From NCBI RefSeq assembly GCF_963678635.1, contig NC_087066.1, positions 60,482,875-60,546,874 on the forward strand: a DNA stretch of 64,000 bases. Direction: 5' to 3'. The stretch comes from Symsagittifera roscoffensis. Lineage: Eukaryota; Xenacoelomorpha; Acoela; Convolutidae. Position 1 is the first letter of the stretch; each line of letters begins with the position of its first letter. A program made the translations under genes and the position numbers. The notes below the pieces were generated by a model. The model had not been told where the DNA came from and searched no databases. It saw only the letters and a list, made by a program, of their open reading frames with translations. Positions 25,509 through 34,085 of this stretch are shown here, piece by piece.

Positions 25509-25916
25509 TGAGTTAGGACTGGTGTGTAACTCATAGAGTAATTTCGGATAGGGTACACCGTCTGCTCGTCACGCTATCTTATTTTCGGCCGGATAGATTC
25601 GTGCAACTTCTTAGTCTAATACCGATCCTAATCTTACTCTTATACTATCTAGTCTCAGGTTGTTTAACTAGTCTCTGCTAGGCTCAATAGATCTAGGGTA
25701 TACTGGTTTATTGCGGCTGCTGAAGTGCTCGGGAGAGTCCAACTAATTTCTAAGTTAAATTCAAATCTCTCTGGTGCTGAAATTACAAGTAACTTCAGCA
25801 CTTACAAATAAGTGGGTTGTTAGTTAGATGGATCATGATTGGTTAATATTAAATACTTTACATTGGTAAAACATTTAATTTATCCAATCATAAAATATAG
25901 TTTAGATCAGGTTCCA
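25509..25916 (-). repeat. 3' LTR of the giant element
   Basis: 408 bp, TG...CA. In element orientation it holds AATAAA (plus-strand TTTATT at 25707-25712), a plausible polyadenylation signal; two ATTGG/CCAAT motifs near its 5' edge; and an internal hairpin with stem GTGCTGAA pairing with TTCAGCAC. I found no difference from the right LTR by eye. Confidence 0.95.
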
Positions 25917-25923
25917 CCCATCC
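25917..25923 (-). promoter_or_regulatory. Candidate polypurine tract
   Basis: In element orientation the short purine run GGATGGG abuts the 3' LTR start TGGAACC. It sits where plus-strand DNA priming is expected, but it is short for a polypurine tract. Confidence 0.5.
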
Positions 25924-27531
25924 GGGTTTTACAGAGTTTTTTAGAACAGTTCTTTTGTAGTTCAAGGATGGATGATGGACGTTGGTATTTGGCGAACATC
26001 ATTTTTCTTTTGTTTCCTTTTTGTTAAGGAAGTTCCAGGGATCTGGAATTGAGGACACAAGACGTTGTGTTCTTCTTGTGACAACGACTGAGTCTCTGCA
26101 ACAGCATCAATTCTGGTTTCAGAATGGTTGGCTATGTCAGGTTTTTCTGTTCTTCGGAGAGAACTTCTTTTGTGTTTGATCTAGCTCGGGAATGGCGTGG
26201 AGATTGTGCGTGGAGGGGATGCCTGGTTACTCGGATCTGTACGTATACTTGAACATCGAGGTGGTCATTGGTCTAGTTCAATGAAGTCCTTTTCTGCGAG
26301 GTCAAGTCGTACTCTAAATCCTTTGAGTTGTGATTGTGAGCGGCATATCGATTATAGTTGGTCATTCTCTCTCGAGTGTAGTGAGGTCGTCTTGTCTTTT
26401 GATGTTCGTCCTTGGTGTTGTATTCTGATCTATATATTGCATCATGTGATTTTACATTTTATAAAACTTTTATTAATTTAATATTTTTTAATTATGATTT
26501 TAGTTAGTTGTTTTCACAAAAGCTTTTTGTTTTAGTTCGGTTATTTTGAAGAGTTACTCACCCTTGAGTAGCTCTTATTAAAAATAAAGGTGTGGTCACA
26601 AAGCGTGGATGTAGCACGGTGGGTTAGGCCGGCTATAGAGCATGCTCAGGACGTCCTTTCCTGGTGGGTTAGGCCAGGTGTGGGAGTATGATTTCATGCG
26701 GTTTTTATGAGGGGTCCTGTTATGTGACAACATTTTATGTTGGGTTTGTTGTGGTTTTACTTATGTTTTGTTGGTTATGTACTTTTTCCAAAAAGCAAAT
26801 TGTTTGTGGTATGGGTTTGTCTTTTGACTTTTTTGTGTTTTATTATTTCTTTCTAAGACTTTGTAATAGTCTTCAAAAGAATAAATTATCCAGTTTTAAA
26901 CTGGGTTAATCCGGTTTGGGTACCGTTGGTTTCCTTTTCTTAGTCATGCTGTTATTTTATGATTTGTGGTATTTAGTAAGCTGCGTTGGTTAGTTTTGTT
27001 TAGTATATGATTCCTTTCCAACCGGGTTAAAGGAAAGTTTGAAACTTGTTATTATTTGTTAGAGTTGTTGAGTGTGAAAACTTGAAACTGAAATTCATTA
27101 TTTTAAACAATTCTTCGTGGGCGAGCTGTGCGAGTGTGGATAGAATTTCTGTGCGAATGAATGAAAATATCAAAAGGTTAGTACTGCAATTGCATTTTAT
27201 TAATTTACTGCATAGAATTTGGAAATTTACTGCTAGTAATGGGGGAATTTTAAGATACAAATTTTCATCATATGTAGATTTACTGCTTTTAGGGGAAAAT
27301 TTTATAAATTAATTTACTGCATTGGTATTATATTTATTTAATTGTTGGTGCAAAAGTTAAATAGGGTTTTAAATAGTTTTGAAGAAGTTTGCTATTTTTT
27401 ATTTTTCTTTTGTGAATTTTTCAGATGATTGAAGATGAAGGCTAAAAATCTAAAGAAAACATGAATAAGGAATGGTGAGTTTTTCAATATTTTAATTAGT
27501 TAGTAATATTCATTTAGTTCATACTTACCTG
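25917..27531 (-). other. 3' untranslated region of the giant element
   Basis: A 1.6-kb stretch between the stop of the last ORF and the 3' LTR with no convincing sense-strand frame. It contains a repeated phrase GGTGGGTTAGGCC (near 26618 and 26662 on the plus strand). It could hold export, packaging or translation-control signals; none is identifiable by eye. Confidence 0.6.
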
Positions 27532-29325
27532 TTAGTCGTCGGGGAAAAAACCGTGGGGGAAGATATCGTGAATTAGTTCTGAAGTTGTTAGTAGTTTAGC
27601 TAAGATGCGGATGATATTTTTAGTTTGAAGTAGTGGCCAAAGCAATTGAAGTGCCTTAATAGTGGTTAGTTCTTCAGTGCCTACTGCAAACTCATAAGGT
27701 GTGTTTTGGATTAAGTTATATAACTTGTGGTTAAATTTAGTGTTGTGGATGAATTCTAAAATGGGGATTTCTATAGGCTGTACAAACTCGTGCGGGATAA
27801 GGAAGGGTCGGGATTCTTCTGCGTTGAAGGTCTTGGTGATGGGGCAGAAAATATACATTTGGGTTATGGGGTCATAATTACGAAGAATACCATGAAGGTT
27901 AGTATTTTTAATACAATATGTGAAATTTAGGAAATACGGTGAAGTGTATTTTGAATTGATGAATTGAAAGCGATGGTGTGGTTGTCTAGAGGGTGTGTGG
28001 AAGTCAAAGTGATTTTGGATGAAACGATAGTAACTGTATGTATGTGTTTGTTTAGTTCGCAACATAATATCGTGTGAGCAGTGTAAATCTCTTTCGTGTG
28101 GTGCAAGGAAATGAAAGGTTAGTGAAAAGATTTGGAAGCGTTCTTTAAAACTTTCGTACGCTTGTGTGCTTGTTAGTGCTTCTGAAATAATGTGATCAAA
28201 CTTTCGGTCGAAGATGTTTAGTGTAAATACATATGGTGTCTTGATGAAAAATTTCTCGGTGATTTGTGGGTTAGCGAAGCGATCGTCGTCTAAGAATTGA
28301 TCTTGGTTAGCTCTGATGATGTTGTGATCATAGTATTCTAGTGTGTATTCGTTAGCTCTAGGTGCAGTGTGTATTTTTAGTGATTTTTTATATCCAACGT
28401 AAGTAAATTGTCTAGCGGTGAGTGGTGTAGTTAGTCGATATAGCATGTCTTTGTTTCGGTCTATATCAATGGATGTGTTAGTTAAAGGTAAGCAAAGAGG
28501 GTTAGTGAAATGATAGTATGAGGTCCAAGAGAGAGTGGGCATTAAAACGTATTCGTCTACAAAGTTGCGTGTTTCGTTAGCGTCATGAGGGGTGTTTAAG
28601 GTGTATTGTGGAAATGAGGGTAAAGTGATGGCTAAAAATTCTCTAGTGTTAGTATGTTGGGGGTGGTTGATGTATTCTCGGGCTGTTCCTGGTTTTGCTG
28701 GGAAAGGATGGTTGGGGAACTTTCTTTTAAAAGTGCGATAAGCTCTATTAGTGTTGAGTGAGGATTCAGTTGATGTGGATGATGGTGCTAATGATTCGGT
28801 ATAATTTGAAGAGGGTGTAGGGGGATTGGATGAATTTGTAGTGGAGGAGATTTGGTTTATGGTCGGGGTGTTAAGGTGGTAGGGTTGTTGTTGGAGGGTA
28901 ATAAAATTGTCTAGCTCTGGGGAGATTCGGGGGGTGTCTGGAGATGATTGGTCAGAATGGTATGAGGAGTAGGTTGGGGTAACTTGGGAAGCATAAGAGG
29001 GTGTAGGAGTGATTGGGTCAGGGTTATTTGATAATATGGGTTGAAAAGGAGGTTGAGAAAAATGAGAAGGGTTATGAAAATTATTGGATGGAGATGGTTC
29101 TGAGTCGGCAAAATCGTCGGGGGTTTCAATATTCGGGTTATTTAGCTGTGAAATGGAGTATAAAACTGAAATTTGTGAGTTAGTGTCGGAATTCATGCCT
29201 GATGTTACATTGCTAGATGGAAAATCGGGTGGCGGAAAAGCAAAAAGTGGTATTATTGGGATTGAAGAGGTAAGGTTGGTTGGATGGGAATTTGATCGAT
29301 GGAGTGATCCAAGTTGGCGGCTCAT
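27532..29325 (-). CDS. Unrecognised 597-aa accessory protein of the giant element
   Basis: An intact 597-residue frame. Residues 1 to about 195 are Ser/Thr/Pro/Asn-rich and look disordered. About 200-597 is richer in aromatic and hydrophobic residues (TYVGYKKSL, YFLNFTYCI, FAVGTEELTT) and may fold. There is no signal peptide, obvious membrane segment, zinc-knuckle or enzymatic motif. Its ATG overlaps the env stop in an ATGA, so translation by termination-reinitiation or from a spliced mRNA is likely. I do not recognise the family. Position downstream of env is where retroviruses often keep accessory or regulatory genes, but that is only an analogy. Confidence 0.8.
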   Translation of the reverse strand: MSRQLGSLHRSNSHPTNLTSSIPIIPLFAFPPPDFPSSNVTSGMNSDTNSQISVLYSISQLNNPNIETPDDFADSEPSPSNNFHNPSHFSQPPFQPILSNNPDPITPTPSYASQVTPTYSSYHSDQSSPDTPRISPELDNFITLQQQPYHLNTPTINQISSTTNSSNPPTPSSNYTESLAPSSTSTESSLNTNRAYRTFKRKFPNHPFPAKPGTAREYINHPQHTNTREFLAITLPSFPQYTLNTPHDANETRNFVDEYVLMPTLSWTSYYHFTNPLCLPLTNTSIDIDRNKDMLYRLTTPLTARQFTYVGYKKSLKIHTAPRANEYTLEYYDHNIIRANQDQFLDDDRFANPQITEKFFIKTPYVFTLNIFDRKFDHIISEALTSTQAYESFKERFQIFSLTFHFLAPHERDLHCSHDIMLRTKQTHTYSYYRFIQNHFDFHTPSRQPHHRFQFINSKYTSPYFLNFTYCIKNTNLHGILRNYDPITQMYIFCPITKTFNAEESRPFLIPHEFVQPIEIPILEFIHNTKFNHKLYNLIQNTPYEFAVGTEELTTIKALQLLWPLLQTKNIIRILAKLLTTSELIHDIFPHGFFPDD

Positions 29326-31940
29326 CGTGGGCTAAAAAAATTATTATTTTGAGATTGAAAAGCGGTGGTATGGGGCTGTTCAATAATTTGTTCATAAGTA
29401 TTATCATCTTGTGATGGATGTGTCATTATATGTTGGACGGGACTTTGTGATGTGGTGAGTCGAAAATTTGGATTATGTGTGATTGCTAAATTTCTAAAAT
29501 TTCGCGGGGCTAGGGATAGTGGATGGTTATTTGGTAGGGGTGGTAATTGTGGTGCCGTTGGCTGTGTGTCGACATTGTTATGTTCTTCGTCGTATGTATT
29601 TTGTCGTGTTGTTATTTTTGTGTTATATTCTTTTATTTGTGCGTCTAAAAGAATTTTGTTTATAGATGTGGAAAAAATTCCAAAAAATCCTGCAAAGAGT
29701 ATGCGTGCTACGCTTGCTTGTCTGTTTACTTGTGTGTGTATAGCACATGTATTGTAGATTCCTTTTAAGAGTGAGAAAAGAAATCCAATAAAGTTAAACA
29801 TTGCGTATAAAATAGTCAATTTTTCTAAGATGTAGTAGGGCCATCCTAGAAAATCTAGGATCTCATTTTTGAGTGTAACAAAGCTAAAAATGTTAATTGG
29901 TGATATATCTTGGGGACGGTATTTTTCGCCGTTTAGATATATATAATCTTTTATGTCTTTAAAATATCCGCTATAGTCTTGCGTGTAGATATCGGCAAAT
30001 CCTGCGGTTTCTGCAAGTTTGCGTAAGTTTTGGTCTATTGATTGTCTTTGTATAGTGTCCATTTGTGTTAATAATTCTTGGAATTGTTGTGTTCTAATGT
30101 GATGTTGAATATCTGATTTTGAATAGATTCCTATTGATTGTAAGTCTATATTTGGGTTTCGAGCAATAGCGCGAATGCTTTCTGGTGAAAATTTTTTGAG
30201 TGATTGCATTAATGTGGGATATGGAGTGAGAAGATAATATTTGTTTTCATCAGGGTTTAGTTGTACTACATTGTGGCTATTTTCTGATCCACATGGGACT
30301 GCGGTATCCCAGAAATATGTTCTTCGTGAAAGTGTATCCACGAAATGTACTTTATTCTTATAAAAGATAGGAATTCTTTTATAACATCGTTTATCTTCAA
30401 AAACGTATAGTGGTGATACTTTTTTAGTACAAGTATAAAACCATAAGATGTTTCCTTCGTAGTCTAAAAAATTTGATCTATTTCCTGATAATAAGTATCC
30501 TGCGTAGGGTATTTTTAATACTGCTAGTGCAAGTGATTGTAGTATTTGTGTTCGTTCTAATTCGCATAGTTGATGTAGTGTTTCTAATTCAGAGAGTGAC
30601 ATTTCTTGAAAAATGCGGCTAATTGTATAGTCTAGTTTCATATCCAAATGAATATCATAGTGGATATTACCAAAATATGTAGTATTCATTAGTGATAATT
30701 CTTGTAAGCGTGTGCTTCTGGTGTCATAAGGTTTTAGATGTCCACCAGGTTGTCCGTTGCTTTTTTCAAAATTAACTGGTATATAGGATGTTCCTTCGTT
30801 TAGAGGATGACCTGTGGCGTATGGGTCGATTTTTACTTTACCAGTGGTCATGTCGAATCCTTTTTCATATTCAACTAATATTTCAGAGTATTGTGTTCTG
30901 TGAAGTGGATTCCTGTATTTACATGCAAGTTCTGTTTCTTGATATATTTGAAAACGTGTCAATTTATTTTCTATATTGTCTATGTTTCGAAAATCGGAAC
31001 TTAGTTTGCGTGATGGATGGACTTGTTCATATGGAATTGATTGTATGAAATATTTTTCGTGAAATTTTATCATACGAGCGTGTATTTTTGCTACTTGAAA
31101 TGTTGTACATGTGTCTTCGGGGAACCAAACAATTGTTGCTTGTGTTCTCGTTGTAGGGTCGCAATATCCTTGATCATTTTTACAAGGTAGTCGGATTCCT
31201 TGATAGATCATTGTATTATCAGATAAATCTCGTGTGAGTTGTATTTTTTCGAGTTGTATTTTCCAATCGAAAAACATTATTTCTTGGTATCCTTTATTTT
31301 TTGTGTCTGCTTTGCAGTTTGATGGGTTATTTATACCAATGTGTGGTATCCAGTGTTTATCATGTAGGTCATAGGTTAATCGTCCGTGTGCGCCGTTATA
31401 CGGGTATTTTTCGTCTAGTCTTATATGTCCTTGGTGTCTTTCAAGTTGTGATTGATGTACAGAGTCTGAAAAAACTTGAAAATTAACTAATTTTCTTTGG
31501 GAGTTTTTATTTTTTGTGATGTTTAGTCTAAGTAATTCATTTTTACAATCGTCGGGATTGAGATGTAAAAGACGTTCTATATTACTTTGGTAGAATGATT
31601 CATGGTCAAGTCGGTTTTTGTTTCCGTTCGAGACTTGTGAACAATGTACTTTCTTTTCGGAAAATGTTGCTGTGAATTTATAACCTGTAACTGTTGTTGC
31701 TCGGGCTTTTGAATAGAGTGTTGCTATTATATCTGTGGTTTCTATAGCTTGTGGTTCTGTTTCACATTGTGATACCTGATTGATTGCATATTTATGTAGT
31801 GTTTTTTGTTCATTTTCTTCGCAATCGTAATGTGTTACTAATAAATCTTGTGGTCCTGTACGAGGGGAAGGGTTTATATTTTGATTTGAGGTTATTAGAA
31901 AAAGGGTTTGGAGAAAAATTAATAATTTTAGAATATACAT
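29322..31940 (-). CDS. env: Envelope-like glycoprotein of the giant element
   Basis: An intact 872-residue frame after pol, the usual env position. Residues 1-20 are a hydrophobic signal peptide. The ectodomain is Cys-rich with several N-x-S/T sites. Hydrophobic segments lie at about 702-724 (transmembrane anchor candidate) and 744-765, followed by a roughly 105-residue Pro/Gln/Asn-rich tail. The layout fits a type I surface glycoprotein that could allow passage between cells; that function is inferred. I could not place it with confidence in a known fusion-protein class (retroviral, baculovirus-F-like, phlebovirus-like or herpes-gB-like). Its start overlaps the end of the 378-codon frame by 13 nt, and its stop overlaps the 597-aa ORF by an ATGA. 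Confidence 0.8.
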   Translation of the reverse strand: MYILKLLIFLQTLFLITSNQNINPSPRTGPQDLLVTHYDCEENEQKTLHKYAINQVSQCETEPQAIETTDIIATLYSKARATTVTGYKFTATFSEKKVHCSQVSNGNKNRLDHESFYQSNIERLLHLNPDDCKNELLRLNITKNKNSQRKLVNFQVFSDSVHQSQLERHQGHIRLDEKYPYNGAHGRLTYDLHDKHWIPHIGINNPSNCKADTKNKGYQEIMFFDWKIQLEKIQLTRDLSDNTMIYQGIRLPCKNDQGYCDPTTRTQATIVWFPEDTCTTFQVAKIHARMIKFHEKYFIQSIPYEQVHPSRKLSSDFRNIDNIENKLTRFQIYQETELACKYRNPLHRTQYSEILVEYEKGFDMTTGKVKIDPYATGHPLNEGTSYIPVNFEKSNGQPGGHLKPYDTRSTRLQELSLMNTTYFGNIHYDIHLDMKLDYTISRIFQEMSLSELETLHQLCELERTQILQSLALAVLKIPYAGYLLSGNRSNFLDYEGNILWFYTCTKKVSPLYVFEDKRCYKRIPIFYKNKVHFVDTLSRRTYFWDTAVPCGSENSHNVVQLNPDENKYYLLTPYPTLMQSLKKFSPESIRAIARNPNIDLQSIGIYSKSDIQHHIRTQQFQELLTQMDTIQRQSIDQNLRKLAETAGFADIYTQDYSGYFKDIKDYIYLNGEKYRPQDISPINIFSFVTLKNEILDFLGWPYYILEKLTILYAMFNFIGFLFSLLKGIYNTCAIHTQVNRQASVARILFAGFFGIFSTSINKILLDAQIKEYNTKITTRQNTYDEEHNNVDTQPTAPQLPPLPNNHPLSLAPRNFRNLAITHNPNFRLTTSQSPVQHIMTHPSQDDNTYEQIIEQPHTTAFQSQNNNFFSPR

Positions 31941-33064
31941 GTGTATGATAATCCTGAGTATGGATTATAAAATGTAATGTAACCAATTGTGTTTTTAGTG
32001 TATCTGTCGTATTTGTATATTACTTCAGTAGTTATAAACGGTGGTGGTAGTGATTGAGCTGTTATGTTAGGTGGATTTAATGGGTAGGGATGTTGGGTAA
32101 TATTATTTAACTTAACTGTGATTTCAAATTTTAATTGTAAACTGTTTTGTTGGAGTATTTGAATATTGTGATCACGGATATCGTTGTGAATATCTTGGCG
32201 ATATTGTAATCTATTAAGTGCCCAGTTATGAAGGCGGTTACTTTCTTGATGTTGTCCAAATAGTGGTGGAGGTGCTGTGAATGTATTCCAATCTAATCTT
32301 AAAGGAATATTTATTGATGATTGTTCTCGATATCTGGCGTCGAGATTATTTGGAAAATTTAAGTTAAAGGGTAGTGGTGAAAATTGACTTATTGATGGTG
32401 TTGATGGTAGTGATAATGTTTCTGGTAGTGATGAGGATGTTGTTGTATCCGTAGAAATATCTATGGGGTCATTGACTAAATTTGGTTCACCTTGTGTGAA
32501 TGAATTTGTAGTCCAATATGGCAGTCGTGATGTTAGGTTTGGGGGGTTAAAGGGATTTTCACGTATCTGTTCAGATGTTGGTGTTGAACCTAAGTAGTCT
32601 GAAGGTAGACTTGAAGTGCTTCGTTGTGAAAAAAGTGTAGGAGTTTCTGGTGTGATACCAGTGGTGTTTTCTGGAGTGGTTTGTGTTGGGGATTGAGGTA
32701 TATCAAAATGAACTCGGGGAGTTTGAAAATTTCTATTTCGTCGAGGATGTATAATTTGTCTATTTATTTCTGCTGTGTTTTGGTTTTGACTAAGGTTTCG
32801 TATTCTACTTAGTTCTTGTGGTAGTGTTGGGTAAAGATTATATGTTGGTTCACTTAGGGATGCTTGTCGTTGAACTGGTTCTAGTGGTTCAGATAAACGA
32901 GCGTGCCTTTCTTCAAAGGTGTATGGATTGTCTTGAAAAGAAATTCGTGTAGATGTTTGAGGGTTTTGAGTAGTTGAAGGTGGTGTTGGATTATCTTGGG
33001 ATGATGTCGGTGAAGACTGATTCTGTGACTGTTGGGTAGCAATTTTTGATGGATTTTTAAATTG
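31928..33064 (-). CDS. 378-codon open frame without ATG between the membrane ORFs and env
   Basis: Read on the minus strand, this frame runs 378 codons from just after a TAA at 33067-33065 to a TAA at 31930-31928 with no internal stop and no ATG. The first half is Pro/Ser/Thr/Gln-rich (for example TQNPQTSTRISFQD). The C-terminal third is less biased (RLDWNTFTAPPPLFG; EVIYKYDRYTKNTIGY). A stop-free frame this long in A/T-rich DNA is very unlikely by chance, and its composition matches neighbouring element ORFs. It must be expressed by splicing to an upstream ATG, by a near-cognate start or by another recoding event. A possible acceptor is TTGCTACCCAACAG near its start. It overlaps the env ATG by 13 nt. 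I recognise no family. Confidence 0.7.
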   Translation of the reverse strand, partial: QFKNPSKIATQQSQNQSSPTSSQDNPTPPSTTQNPQTSTRISFQDNPYTFEERHARLSEPLEPVQRQASLSEPTYNLYPTLPQELSRIRNLSQNQNTAEINRQIIHPRRNRNFQTPRVHFDIPQSPTQTTPENTTGITPETPTLFSQRSTSSLPSDYLGSTPTSEQIRENPFNPPNLTSRLPYWTTNSFTQGEPNLVNDPIDISTDTTTSSSLPETLSLPSTPSISQFSPLPFNLNFPNNLDARYREQSSINIPLRLDWNTFTAPPPLFGQHQESNRLHNWALNRLQYRQDIHNDIRDHNIQILQQNSLQLKFEITVKLNNITQHPYPLNPPNITAQSLPPPFITTEVIYKYDRYTKNTIGYITFYNPYSGLSYTCIF

Positions 33065-33069
33065 TTACT

Positions 33070-33258
33070 TTAGTGAGAGGGTTTATGTTTATTATAATAT
33101 TCTTCTAAAAAAAGAATTAGAAAAATTGTTGCTAGGGCAAATGTAATGATTGCTTTCTTTATACATTTACATATTGTCAAAATGAGGGATGATAGAAATG
33201 TTATGAAAATTACAAACAATAAAAAAATATCAGTTCTACTGAAAATTGTTCGTATCAT
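33070..33258 (-). CDS. Small membrane protein, 62 aa
   Basis: 62 residues with two strongly hydrophobic segments (about 11-27 and 36-50) separated by a short CKCIKK basic loop, suggesting a hairpin membrane protein. Its ATG overlaps the stop of the 76-aa ORF as ATGA (33258-33255). Small hydrophobic proteins of this kind in viruses can be viroporins, but nothing here proves channel activity. Confidence 0.55.
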   Translation of the reverse strand: MIRTIFSRTDIFLLFVIFITFLSSLILTICKCIKKAIITFALATIFLILFLEEYYNKHKPSH

Positions 33259-33485
33259 TTAGACAAGTTGTTAAAATCGTACCTGTGGATATATTCAAGG
33301 GTTTTGGAAAGTTGGAGGAATAGTTCAATTATTGTGTAGAAAATTAAAAAAATGTTACAAAAAATTATTATGATTATTAGAAAAGATTCGATGATATCAA
33401 AAAGAAAGATTATAAAGACTTGAAGTATTGAAAAAAAATGTTTAAAATTGATAAATATTTGAGCGACTGTTTGAGAGAAAAGCAT
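33255..33485 (-). CDS. Small membrane protein, 76 aa
   Basis: 76 residues, with a very hydrophobic middle (about 20-58, rich in Ile, Phe and Leu) that could span the membrane once or twice, and a polar C-terminal tail. It begins three bases before the stop of an upstream 50-codon frame and ends in an ATGA overlap with the 62-aa ORF. Hydrophobic composition alone could be favoured by T-rich codons, so expression needs proof. Confidence 0.5.
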   Translation of the reverse strand: MLFSQTVAQIFINFKHFFSILQVFIIFLFDIIESFLIIIIIFCNIFLIFYTIIELFLQLSKTLEYIHRYDFNNLSK

Positions 33486-33638
33486 TTAAGAAATGATCTC
33501 TTTGTCGAATATTTTTTGCTGTTTGAGGCGATTTTCTAGTGTGGTCGAATTATTTATTAGTTTTTTGACAAGTGGGTTGAGTTTCGTAAAAAATTGTTGG
33601 GGGCAATTTTCATGGTGACTGGGAGGTCGTCTTTTTCT
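33486..33638 (-). CDS. Possible 50-codon ATG-less frame before the membrane ORFs
   Basis: On the minus strand a stop-free frame starts RKRRPPSHHENC and ends FDKEIIS before TAA at 33488-33486, directly followed by the ATG of the 76-aa ORF. It is short enough to arise by chance. If real, it would need splicing or a non-AUG start, like the longer frame downstream. Confidence 0.2.
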   Translation of the reverse strand, partial: RKRRPPSHHENCPQQFFTKLNPLVKKLINNSTTLENRLKQQKIFDKEIIS

Positions 33639-34085
33639 TTATTTTTGTTTGTCAAATGATCCGGGGTATGGTGAGATTTTTATACTTTAGGCTAATTAAA
33701 ATCTTCATTTTGTGACTTTAGGCTAAGTTATCAAATTTGTTTTGGGGGTATTCGTGGTCTGAGTTGGGGAAATATTGTTGATCTTTGGGTTATTAGATAA
33801 GGGAGGGGTACGGTATTATGGTGATATTTATTTTAGCTGTCAAGTTGGAGTGGTTTGCTTATTTTTGACCTGGAGGTTGTAAAGTTATAGTTAGAGATGT
33901 GCCTGGAGTTCTAGATTATTCGTCTAATTGATCTTAGTTTGAGTTAGAGAAAGTGGCGGATTGGATGAATCCTATTGGTCTATTTTGAACTAGAATTATT
34001 GCGTACTTGTGAGCATGTTATTTTGAAAAATGGAAATGAAAAATGTTACGGAGGTTTCAAGATTGTGAAGTATAAAATTTTAAAA
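33639..34085 (-). other. Gap between gag-pol and the downstream ORFs
   Basis: About 450 bases with no supported frame. The phrase ACTTTAGGCTAA occurs twice (near 33684 and 33716 on the plus strand). This is where a splice acceptor or subgenomic signal for the downstream ORFs could lie; none is certain. Confidence 0.4.
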
